DNA of 23,084 nt from DAOTXK01 sp034435395 (GTDB lineage Bacteria; Chloroflexota; Anaerolineae; Aggregatilineales; Ch27), in NCBI GenBank assembly GCA_034435395.1, contig DAOTXK010000027.1, positions 1 to 23,084 of the forward strand, read 5' to 3'. Position 1 is the stretch's first letter, and each line of letters starts with the position of its first letter. The notes beneath the pieces were generated by a model that was given only the letters and a program-made list of their open reading frames with translations, did not search any database and was not told the DNA's origin. This document shows, piece after piece, positions 8,201 to 15,600 of this stretch. Both the position numbers and the translations under genes were made by a program.

Positions 8201-9814
8201 CTGGGCAACCTGGACTATGCCCGTGTGCAGGTCTCCACCCAGCAGGGCCTGGGTTGGAGCCCCTGGCAGGAAGTTTACCAGCAGTACTTCACCACCACGC
8301 TGTCCTGGGACCGCCGCCAGGTAGACCTGCGCCCCTACATCGGCCAGACGATCCGCCTGCGCTTCGTCCTGGACGCCCTGCAGAACGTCGATACCGGCGA
8401 TGGCTGGTGGATCGACAACGTGTCCGTCGAGCTATACAATCCGACTGTCGTCGCCTACACCAGCTTCTCCGACAGCGCCGCCAACCTGAGCCGCTGGGTG
8501 GCCGACGGCACCTGGAACATTGGCGACCTCAACCATGATCTGGGGAGCGGGGCCATGGCCTTCGGCTCCGGATCGTGGAGCGCCTACTTCTACGACCTGA
8601 TGCAGTACGGCGGCTGCGGCGGCAGCACCGACAACGCCCGCGCCACCAACGCCATGCAGGGCACAGCCTTCAAGACGGCAGGTCCCAACTGCAACCAGAA
8701 TCCCCAGCTGCCGTTCACGCCCTACTCCGGCGGCGCGGTGCAGTTGGACGAGATCGACTTCACCTGCGACGCGGCCAGCAGCCCTCATCCCAACGGCACT
8801 TGCAGCACCACCCCCTGGAAGAGCGACCATGACCACCTGGCCATCCGCTTCGAGCGCGACTGGACGGTCACTGAGGCCGGATACCACAACTTCACGCTGA
8901 CCTACGACGACGGCGCGCGCCTGTTCGTCGACGGCTCCGAACTCATCGGCAACTGGACCGACCTGACCCCCGGCTCGCCCGCCCGCTCCGCCACCGCCTC
9001 AACTTACCTGGCAGCGGGCAGCCATCATGTGACGATCTGGTACTACGAGACGACCGGCCCGGCCGTCATCCAGCTCAGCATGACCCGCTCCGACTTCTCC
9101 TTCCACGACAGTCCGGGCGGGACCCTCCCGCCGGATGGCACGCCGTACATGCACCAGGGAGACATGGCGCTGACGCTGAACCCCCTGATCAACATGACCG
9201 GCGCTGTGCAACCGGCCATCTACTGGTACCAGAGCTACGACCTGGGCAACTACGACTGCATCGTGGCCGAAGTCTCCCTGCCATATGTGGCCTTCGACCA
9301 GTGGTTTGAACTCTATCGGCAGTGCGGCAGCGCCACCAACCTGGCCTGGACGCCGCAACTGATCTTCCTGCGTGGGCCAATCGAGGCCGGGCTGGGGTTG
9401 CCGTCCGGCAGCCTCTACTTCAGCGGCATCCAACTGGCCTTCCGCTTCCGTCTGGACAGCCGCATCGACGCGGATACCGGCGACGGCTGGTGGATCGATG
9501 ACATCGCGTTTGTCGACCCCAGCATCGCGCCAGTGCTGGAATGTGTGAGGAACAATGGGGGCGGCTCCTACACCGCCGTGTTCGGCTACCAGAGCACCTA
9601 CCCCATCCCGATCACCATCGAGGTTGGCGCGAACAACGCGTTCAGCCCCGCCCCCAGCGGGCGCGGCCAGCCGACCGTATTTGAGCCGGGGCGGCGGTAC
9701 AGCGTGTTCTCCGTCAACTTCGATGGCAGCGACCTGACGTGGACGATACAAGACCCATCGGCCACCAGAACCACCGCCACCGCCAACAGCGGCTCAGCAG
9801 CCTGTAGCAGTTAA
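5285..9814 (+). CDS. Giant Flp-type pilin fused to cadherin-like, MAM-like and PA14 domains
   Basis: A 1509-residue protein. Residues 16-60 are a Flp prepilin: basic leader, G22, then QGMVEYTLIAALVI with E27 at +5 from the predicted cut after G22 and Tyr next to it. About 100-200 is a cadherin-like/Big_9 domain (NNPPVAVDDLAS, NDYDPDGDPLTI, GTDTFTYTISDGHAG), followed by a Pro-rich linker (about 201-217). Then come five MAM-like beta-sandwich repeats, each beginning with an AWSDSPGG-type motif and ending in GDGWWIDDV (near residues 537, 703, 877, 1040 and 1399). The first and fifth are interrupted by PA14-like domains (about 240-395 and 1092-1270). The C-terminus (about 1417-1509) contains RGQPTVFEPGR, which resembles a module I have seen at the end of bacterial surface proteins. 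Typical Flp pilins are 50-80 residues. It is probably an adhesin presented as a pilin or pilus tip. Confidence 0.85.
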   Translation: MTAPIPNSQTYHTPWRTSRQRGQGMVEYTLIAALVILALIAILSTIGPVVSAVFDNTVGAFDPESTPVADAQRDAVLTLVAEYTPDTTTIGTEEPSESINNPPVAVDDLASTDQNVALNLLVLSNDYDPDGDPLTIIVVDGTTAQGGTATIHDNGTPTNPSDDYIVYVPRTNFIGTDTFTYTISDGHAGSDTATVTVEVLDPSLPPPTPAPSPTPSDTIHDAPFYDPISNPDWWRLNQGDVFLGYEDWEVKWYTWSGSTPADVDAAMAGPPACVTTQPYDQDIHFFWGYGGPAPGGACAGNPWRTDYFAAQWTRTFGVAEDVTVYLTTIANEGVQVIIDGELVSAISTWDLVSTTQYRSTTYTFTGGVEHTITVRFFEHTHTATVGFLIHDGSDDDVGVCNWSMSDEYTHTDPTAWSDFPGGDYYNSSQCHIALRGAIDLSTLTAPPRMTFWDRWRLANYDKAWLQIREYGAGGPWYQRLLHAGFSQQLVWTRQVIDLASFSGYNADTGQPVSLDWTGKTIEFRFLLATDSSSTGEGWWIDDVAVEDNALKVYTVGFQDDMEAGIQHWLPGGTWALSSELTRSGSSAWSDSPGTFYAPNSQVILQLDGVVDLTDPASVDPELVFYHAWDLGTNDKLFVEVSTDGTSWTSLTPSNPNGALRTGSSVNHAFVRQAISLNSAENPYQDRVFYLRFRLLSDGSGEGGGWWIDDVILQNRLSGYLPYPFFDDTESGADYWVADGRWNISPEAAHSGASAWSDSPGTAYTHQTETALQTIGQFQLLPGAVTQPELSFWHRRDLGANDKFYVEASTDGGVTWQTLWSYQYTDATTEHPEAPGTPRNEFNRQLAWEYVAVDMSWYVGTPFYIRFRLEALSGTQVGDGVWIDDIRLAEHSQNVHQLPFVDTMEGTALWRAGGTWGLSNEAARGGTYAWSDSPGGFYGDNTWSVLELSDPISLAGLNPRTDFPVLYWWDRFALGNLDYARVQVSTQQGLGWSPWQEVYQQYFTTTLSWDRRQVDLRPYIGQTIRLRFVLDALQNVDTGDGWWIDNVSVELYNPTVVAYTSFSDSAANLSRWVADGTWNIGDLNHDLGSGAMAFGSGSWSAYFYDLMQYGGCGGSTDNARATNAMQGTAFKTAGPNCNQNPQLPFTPYSGGAVQLDEIDFTCDAASSPHPNGTCSTTPWKSDHDHLAIRFERDWTVTEAGYHNFTLTYDDGARLFVDGSELIGNWTDLTPGSPARSATASTYLAAGSHHVTIWYYETTGPAVIQLSMTRSDFSFHDSPGGTLPPDGTPYMHQGDMALTLNPLINMTGAVQPAIYWYQSYDLGNYDCIVAEVSLPYVAFDQWFELYRQCGSATNLAWTPQLIFLRGPIEAGLGLPSGSLYFSGIQLAFRFRLDSRIDADTGDGWWIDDIAFVDPSIAPVLECVRNNGGGSYTAVFGYQSTYPIPITIEVGANNAFSPAPSGRGQPTVFEPGRRYSVFSVNFDGSDLTWTIQDPSATRTTATANSGSAACSS
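5944..9515 (+). repeat. Five MAM-like repeats, the first and last carrying PA14 insertions
   Basis: Repeat ends are marked by W(W/V)IDD/N at about 6897, 7395, 7923, 8406 and 9487. Repeat entries share PFxDxxxxxxxxW at about 5956, 7450, 7972 and 8461, and AWSDSPGG-like motifs at about 6527, 7047, 7545, 8067 and 9103. PA14-like segments occupy about 6010-6475 and 8560-9090, in both cases between the entry motif and the DSPGG-type motif. The pattern is of equivalent insertions in the outer repeats only. Confidence 0.7.
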
Positions 9815-9822
9815 CGTCAGCG

Positions 9823-9851
9823 AAAGGGGGGTGCCCAGCACCCCCTTTTTA
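9823..9851 (+). terminator. Rho-independent terminator after the giant pilin
   Basis: GGGGGTGC (9827-9834) pairs perfectly with GCACCCCC (9838-9845) around a CCA loop, followed by five T residues (9846-9850) that can also pair with the A residues upstream. It starts 9 nt after the stop codon and should end the pilus transcript. Confidence 0.93.
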
Positions 9852-9969
9852 ACAGTCGGTCGATGGTAAGGCCAGCCGCTTCCCAGTCCAGCCAGTCATT
9901 GCCCGGCAGTCATATGGCCCCTTACGAGGGTTGAACGGCCCTCCAGACCTGGAGAAAGAGAATAAGCCC

Positions 9970-10536
9970 ATGCAGTGCCCAAACTGCCGCCGCCCCAATC
10001 CTGAAGGAACGCTGGCCTGCGTCTATTGCGGGCAACTCCTGCCATCGAACGGAATCGCCCGCCAGACCAACACCCAGACCTGTGCCGTGCCGATCGCCTT
10101 TGGCGGCTACCAGCCCCGCTGGGGCACCGCCTACTTTGACCAGCAGCGGCGGCTGTTGCTCCATGTTATCGAGTCCGACCAGATCATCGAGACGCCCATT
10201 CACCAGACCGGCCACCTGATCCTGGGCCGCCTCGACCCCTCCGACGACCACCCAGCAGCGCTGAACCTGACGGCCTGCGGCGCGTTGGCGGCGGGCGTTT
10301 CCCGGCAGCACGCCTATATTGGGCTGATCGACCACTCCCTGCTCATCACCGACCTAGACAGCACCAACGCCACCTCGCTCAATGGGCAGCGGCTGGACCC
10401 TTACGAACCGCGCATCGTGCGCGACGGCGACGAGATATGCCTGGGGCTTCTCAAACTGCGGATCATCTTCACCGACGAGGTGGATGATCAACGCCCGCCG
10501 CTGGCCGAGGCCCGCCCGCAGCCGATTTACCAGTAA
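9970..10536 (+). CDS. Zinc-ribbon FHA-domain protein
   Basis: This 188-residue cytoplasmic protein starts with a zinc ribbon (C3, C6, C17, C20: CPNC and CVYC). A forkhead-associated (FHA) domain occupies about 70-165, with LGR in the first loop, GVSRQHAYI (about 109-117) and DLDSTNATSLNG (about 128-139). These carry the phosphothreonine-contacting Arg, Ser, His and Asn residues typical of FHA domains; the usual STNG is STNA here. FHA domains bind phosphothreonine peptides, so the natural partner is the Ser/Thr kinase encoded downstream. The frame is open from a TTG at 9931, but ATG 9970 has GGAGAAAGAG just upstream and places the zinc ribbon at the true N-terminus. It is the first gene after the pilus terminator and so starts a separate transcript. 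Confidence 0.88.
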   Translation: MQCPNCRRPNPEGTLACVYCGQLLPSNGIARQTNTQTCAVPIAFGGYQPRWGTAYFDQQRRLLLHVIESDQIIETPIHQTGHLILGRLDPSDDHPAALNLTACGALAAGVSRQHAYIGLIDHSLLITDLDSTNATSLNGQRLDPYEPRIVRDGDEICLGLLKLRIIFTDEVDDQRPPLAEARPQPIYQ

Positions 10537-10555
10537 AGGCTATTTGGTGTATGAT
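10526..10555 (+). promoter_or_regulatory. Candidate sigma-70-like promoter before the SH3b/FecR-like gene
   Basis: TTTACC (10526-10531) is followed after 18 bp by TATGAT (10550-10555), overlapping the end of the FHA gene and lying in the 187-nt gap before the next gene. The match is moderate and high-GC genomes produce such matches by chance, so this is weak. Confidence 0.25.
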
Positions 10556-10621
10556 AGGAGTAACAGTTGGCGTGCGGACTGGGAACGTAGGGTATCGGTC
10601 GATTGGGAGAGTTTTACCATC

Positions 10622-10639
10622 AACCCGCGTGTGGGTTTT
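10622..10639 (+). terminator. Weak hairpin with short T-run
   Basis: AACCC (10622-10626) pairs with GGGTT (10632-10636) around a short loop and runs into TTTT. The stem is only 5-6 bp, so it could be an attenuator or a chance hairpin in the gap between the FHA gene and the next gene. Confidence 0.25.
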
Positions 10640-10723
10640 GCCAGCACGGGGGCGGCAAGCCGAGTCATCTGACTGCCCCAAACCTGCACACGACACGAGT
10701 TGATTGGTACGAGGGATACTGTC

Positions 10724-12040
10724 ATGGGCTGCTTTGGTCGACTCGTCCTGTTATTGCTGTCCGTCATGTTCATCATGCCAACCGCCACCGCGCCCCCGGA
10801 GGAAACGGGCTGCCCCGAAGTGGTCCGGATTGCCATGGCCACCACCGACCAGGCTTGCGCGGACATCGGCCTGAACCAGGCCTGCTACGGCCATGTGTTG
10901 GTCGAGGCCCGGCCACGCCCGACGGCTGAGCAATTCACCTTCAGCCAGGAAGGTGACACGGCCAATTTACTTGACCTGGAGACGCTGCGGCTGAGTTCCA
11001 TGGACCTGGAGAGCGGACTGTGGGGCGTGGCGCTCATGAACCTGCAAGCGTACATGCCCTATTCCTCGCCGGAAGAGGTGACGTTCCTGTTGTTCGGCGA
11101 CATCGCCATCGAGAACCAGGTTGCGCCGATGGTGTCGGTGCCCGTGACCGTGACCGCCCGCGCTTACGTCAACGTGCGGCTGGGGCCATCCGTGCGGGCG
11201 GGGGCTATCGGCGTGCTGGCCCCCGGCCAGACGGTGATGGCGCAGGGGCGGCTGGCAGATAGCTCCTGGATTCGGGTGGTGATGCCGGATACGGGTCGGG
11301 TCGGCTGGCTGTCCGGCGACCTGATCACCAGCGCGGCGGACCTCGATACGCTGGCCGTGGTGGAAGCGCGGGCACCCTACTATGGCCCCATGCAGGCGGT
11401 TTACCTGCGCACCGGCGTCGACGACTCCCTCTGCCCGGAGGCCCCGGAGAGTGGCATCCTGATCCAGACGCCCGAAGGGGTTGCGGAAGTGACGCTGCTG
11501 GTCAATGAAGTTAACGTCCAGTTGAGCAATGCCACGGCCTTCGTCCAGGCGCAACCCGGCGGAGCTTTGACGGTCAACGCTCTGGACGGCTGGGTTCAGG
11601 TGGAGTCGAACGGCGTTCAGCAACAGGTTTTTCCAGGTAGCCAGGTCAGCGTTGCCCTGAACGAGCATATGGCACCCAGCGCACCGCCCAGCCTGCCGCA
11701 ACCGATGGACGATATGGGTGCTATACCAGTGCAGTTTTTGGACCACCCCATTGAGATACCTGAGCCGCTCAGCCCGGCGGCCATCGCCAGCCTGTTGAAT
11801 GGGGGGACGGCGGCAACTCCGACCGAGGAGGCGACTCAAGCCGAGGACCTCATGGCGACGCCGGCGCCCTCGGAAGAGGGGGCCGTCGAAACGTCGGCTG
11901 AACCGCCGCCACCGCCGCCTTCCGAGCCGGCCAGCTCGGGGCCGTCAGGGCCGCCACCCGGATTGGGTGGGGTCCTGCCGCCCGGTCAGGGAGGGACGCC
12001 CCCCGGCCAGGGAGGAACGCCCCCCGGCCAGGCCAGATGA
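10724..12040 (+). CDS. Secreted SH3b / FecR-like domain protein with PPGQGG tail
   Basis: This 438-residue exported protein has an N-terminal signal peptide (about 1-24, LVLLLLSVMFIM core, ending TATA). Residues about 139-206 form a bacterial SH3 domain (ARAYVNVRLGPSVRAGAIGV, then GQTVMAQGRLADSSWIRVV and GWLSGDLI). Residues about 244-316 resemble a FecR-type domain (VNVQLSNATAFVQAQPGG, ALDGWVQVESNGVQQQVFPG). The C-terminus is acidic, then Pro-rich, and ends in PPGQGG repeats. ATG 10724 is preceded by GAGGGA at 10711-10716. SH3b domains often bind cell-wall or peptide ligands. Two zinc ribbon-FHA genes flank it, and similar secreted SH3/FecR proteins near kinases suggest a sensing or envelope role. 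That role is inferred, not shown. The predicted mature protein has a Cys-rich N-terminal region with at least four Cys (about residues 28-55). Confidence 0.72.
   Translation: MGCFGRLVLLLLSVMFIMPTATAPPEETGCPEVVRIAMATTDQACADIGLNQACYGHVLVEARPRPTAEQFTFSQEGDTANLLDLETLRLSSMDLESGLWGVALMNLQAYMPYSSPEEVTFLLFGDIAIENQVAPMVSVPVTVTARAYVNVRLGPSVRAGAIGVLAPGQTVMAQGRLADSSWIRVVMPDTGRVGWLSGDLITSAADLDTLAVVEARAPYYGPMQAVYLRTGVDDSLCPEAPESGILIQTPEGVAEVTLLVNEVNVQLSNATAFVQAQPGGALTVNALDGWVQVESNGVQQQVFPGSQVSVALNEHMAPSAPPSLPQPMDDMGAIPVQFLDHPIEIPEPLSPAAIASLLNGGTAATPTEEATQAEDLMATPAPSEEGAVETSAEPPPPPPSEPASSGPSGPPPGLGGVLPPGQGGTPPGQGGTPPGQAR
11978..12034 (+). repeat. 21-bp tandem repeat encoding PPGQGGT
   Basis: Two full 21-bp units (11978-11998 and 11999-12019) and a partial third (12020-12034) encode PPGQGGT, PPGQGGT and PPGQA at the C-terminus of the SH3b/FecR-like protein. 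They are near-identical, so copy number may vary between strains. Confidence 0.8.
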
Positions 12041-12061
12041 CGAGCGATGGGGGGAGGGGCG

Positions 12062-12574
12062 ATGTCTGCGGCGAATGTCTGCCCATCATGTCAACACGAA
12101 AACGAGGCCGACGCTTCCTACTGCGTCAAATGCGGGACTTTGCTCGTGTCTGATAGCGCCAGTATCACCACCGTGCCCGTTTCCCAGGCCGACGTCGGGG
12201 AAGCCACCGCCCGCCGACCGACGTCGCCGCTGCTGTACGAAGATACGCTGGCCCTGTTTGTCATCGGCGAGTCGCGCCCCATCCTGCTCCAGGGCGCTGA
12301 CCGGGTGGTGCTGGGCCGGCAGCACACCAGCGACGGGCCGCGGGCGGTGGATCTCAGCCCCTACCACGCCCAGGGCGTCTCCCGCCAGCATGCCCTGATC
12401 AGCGCCCACCAAGACGGCTACACCATCAAAGACCTGGGGAGCACCAACGGCACCTGGCTGAATGGCATCCTGCTGCTGACTCAGGTGCCCTATCGGCTTC
12501 GCAGCGGCGACCAGCTGCGACTGGGCAACCTCACGCTATACGTGTACTTTAATGTGAACAGCGGGGCTCAGTGA
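12062..12574 (+). CDS. Second zinc-ribbon FHA-domain protein
   Basis: This 170-residue protein has the same architecture as the FHA protein two genes upstream. It has a zinc ribbon (C7, C10, C21, C24: CPSC and CVKC) and an FHA domain at about 75-165, with VVLGRQHTS, GVSRQHALI (about 105) and DLGSTNGTWLNG (about 124-135), a complete set of phosphothreonine-binding positions. An ATG at 12047 is also in frame, but ATG 12062 has GGGGAGGGG at 12050-12059 at good spacing, so it is preferred. The gene starts 21 nt after the SH3b/FecR-like stop, indicating co-transcription, and lies 101 nt before the kinase gene. It probably binds autophosphorylated kinase or a phosphorylated partner. Confidence 0.92.
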   Translation: MSAANVCPSCQHENEADASYCVKCGTLLVSDSASITTVPVSQADVGEATARRPTSPLLYEDTLALFVIGESRPILLQGADRVVLGRQHTSDGPRAVDLSPYHAQGVSRQHALISAHQDGYTIKDLGSTNGTWLNGILLLTQVPYRLRSGDQLRLGNLTLYVYFNVNSGAQ

Positions 12575-12675
12575 GCCGCCCACCCGGCACGGGGTGATCG
12601 CTCATCCCCCGCTCTTCCTCGGCTTCCGGCCAGCACGGGCGCGGAGGGCCGACAGGCCGTTCGGGACAGTTCAGG

Positions 12676-15600
12676 ATGCAAGATCGCAGCGGGCAAACCA
12701 TCAAAAGCTACACGCTGGAGGAGCTGATCGATGCCGGTGGCTTTGGGGCGGTATACCGCGCCCGCCAGAGCATTATCGACCGCGAAGTGGCCATCAAGGT
12801 CGTCCTGCCCGAATACGCCAACCAACCGGAGTTCATCCGCCGCTTCGAAACAGAAGCCCAACTGATCGCCCGGCTGGAACATCTGCATATCGTGCCGCTC
12901 TACGATTACTGGCGCGAACCCGACGGGGCTTTCCTGGTCATGCGCTGGCTGCGCGGCGGCAACCTGCACCAGGCGCTGGCCGGCAATCGACAGTGGAGCC
13001 TCCCGGCCACCGTCCGGCTGATGGAGCAGATCGGCTCCGCCCTGGCGGTGGCCCACCAGAATGGCATCATCCACCAGGACCTGAAGCCGCCCAACATCCT
13101 GCTTGATGAGCAGGGCAATGCCTTTCTGGCCGACTTCGGCATTGCGGCCAACCTGATCGACCCCGAATCGCCCGCTCGCGACCGGGCGCTGCTGGGCACA
13201 CCCCTGTTTATGGCCCCGGAGCAATTCACCCGTGACCAGCCAGTCACCCCCCAAACGGATATCTACAGCCTGGGGATCGTGCTGTACACCATGCTCACCG
13301 GCCGGGTGCCCTTTCCGGCTGCCGATGTGAGCACGGTGATCTACAAACAAATCCACGAGCCGGTCCCGCCGTTGCAGTTTGTCGATCCCAACCTGCCGCA
13401 TGAGCTGAACATGGTGATCCGACGGGCCACCGCCAAAGCGCCGGAGGCCCGCTATGCGGATGTGCTCAGCATGGTGGCCGACCTCCGCCGCCTGGCATTG
13501 GGGGAAGGGCCGGTTGTTGCCCCGGTTCCGTCGGCCATGCCCACGGCCCCTCCGCCCCAGGTGACTGAGCAGGTGCCCCAGGGCAGCAGCACGGTGTTCC
13601 TGGAAACCCAGGCGCTGGAGCCGCCGAATCCATATAAGGGCCTGCGGGCTTTTCAAGAAGCCGACGCCGCCGACTTCTTCGGCAGAGATGCCTCTATCCG
13701 ACGGCTGCTGGAACGCCTGGGGAGCGCCGACGACCGGGCGCGCTTCCTGGCGGTGGTCGGGCCCAGCGGCAGCGGGAAGTCCAGCCTGGTCCTGGCCGGG
13801 CTGATCCCGGCCCTGCGCAGCGGGTATATCACCGGCGCGGCCCGCTGGTTTGTGGTCAAGATGATCCCCAGCGGCGACCCCTTCGCCGAATTGGAGACGG
13901 CCCTGCTGCGCATCGCCAGCGAAACCCCCGCCGATCTGTCCCGGCGGTTGCGCGAGGAGGAAGATGGCCTGCTGCGGCTGGTCGATGAGGTTCTGCCGGG
14001 GGATGAAACCGAATTGCTGCTGGTCATCGATCAGTTCGAGGAAGTTTTCACCCTGGTGGACAGCGACGAGGAACGCACCCGTTTCCTGAAAAGCCTGCAT
14101 CGCGCCGTCACCAGCCCCCAAAGCCGGTTGCGCGTGATCGTCACCCTGCGCGCCGACTTCTACGACCGCCCGCTGCTCTACCCCGGCTTCGGCGAACTGG
14201 TGCAGTCCAGCACGGAAGTGGTCCTGCCGCTCTCCCCGGCGGAGCTGGTCCAGGCCATCATCCGTCCCGCTTACCGGGTGGGCCTCACGGTGGAAGAAGA
14301 CCTGCTGGCGGCCATAGTGACCGACGTGAGCGAACAGCCGGGCGCGCTGCCCCTGCTGCAATATGCCCTCACCGAGCTTTTTGAGCACCGCCAGGAAGGA
14401 CGCCTCACGCTCGCCGCCTACCTGGACAGCGGCGGGGTGTTGGGGGCGCTGGCGCGCCGCGCCGACGAGCTATACGAGCAACTGGAGCCAGAGGGCCAGC
14501 AGGCGGCCAGCCGGCTCTTCCTGCGGCTGGTGACCATCAGCGAAGGGGGCGAGGCCACCCGGCGGCGGGTGAGGATGGCTGAAGTCCTGACCGCCGGGAG
14601 GGAGGATGGCGATACGTTGCGGGCGGTCATGGAGCGGTTTGGCCGGCACCGCCTGCTCACCTTTGATCATGACCCGCAAACTCGCGAGCCAACCGTGGAA
14701 GTGGCGCACGAAGCGCTGATTCAACAGTGGGGGCGGCTGCGCCAGTGGTTGGATGACAGCCGGGAGGACCTGCTTGCCTGGCGGCGACTGGAAGCCTCCA
14801 CCACGGAATGGTTGAACGCCAACCGGGAGCCCAGTTTTCTGGCCAGCGGGGCGCGGCTGGCCCAGTTTGAGGCGCTCGTCAGTTCGTCCGCCCTGGCCCT
14901 GGACGACGACCAGCGCGCCTACCTGAGCGCCAGCTTCCGCCTGCGGCAGCGCACCCGGAATCGGGGTCGCCTATTCGTGGCGGCGCTGGCGACGTTCGCG
15001 GTGGTTGCGCTGATGCTGGCGATCTTCGCCTTCCACCAGCGGGCGCAGACCGACCGCCAGGCCCACATCTCCCGCTCCCGCGAACTGGCGGTGACGGCGC
15101 TCACCAACCTGGAACAGCGCGACCTGGCCCTGCTGCTGAGCCTGGAAGCCCTCCACACGGCGGATACTCTGGAAGCGCGCAACAGCCTGCTCACCGCCTT
15201 GCAGTCCCCGGTGGTGGCCTTTTTACACGGCCACACCGACCGCGTGCGGGCGGTGGCGGCCTCGCCCGACGGGGGTCTGCTGGCGTCCGGCGGCGCTGAC
15301 AACGCCATCCGCCTCTGGGATGCGGGCACCCACCGGCCAGTGGGGGAGCCGCTGACCGGCCACGCCGACTGGGTCAACACCCTGGCCTTCAGCCCTGACG
15401 GACGAACCCTGGCCTCCGGAAGCGAAGACGGGAGCGTGCGTCTGTGGGAGGTGGCGACGGGCGATCTGCTGGTCCCTCCCCTGAACGGACACACCGGGGC
15501 GGTGTGGCGGGTGGCGTTCAGCCCGGACGGGCAGACCCTGGCCTCGGCGGGCGCGGACGGGGCCATCATCCTGTGGGCAGCGGCCACCGGCCAGCCCTTC

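Noticed and set aside
11978..12034. Short tandem repeats as a CRISPR array
   Set aside because: The 21-bp units are contiguous without spacers and are in frame, encoding PPGQGGT. No cas genes are present.
12568..14388. 606-codon minus-strand frame opposite the kinase gene
   Set aside because: The + frame encodes complete kinase and nSTAND motifs. The minus frame is Gly/Gln/Asp/His-rich with no recognisable domains.
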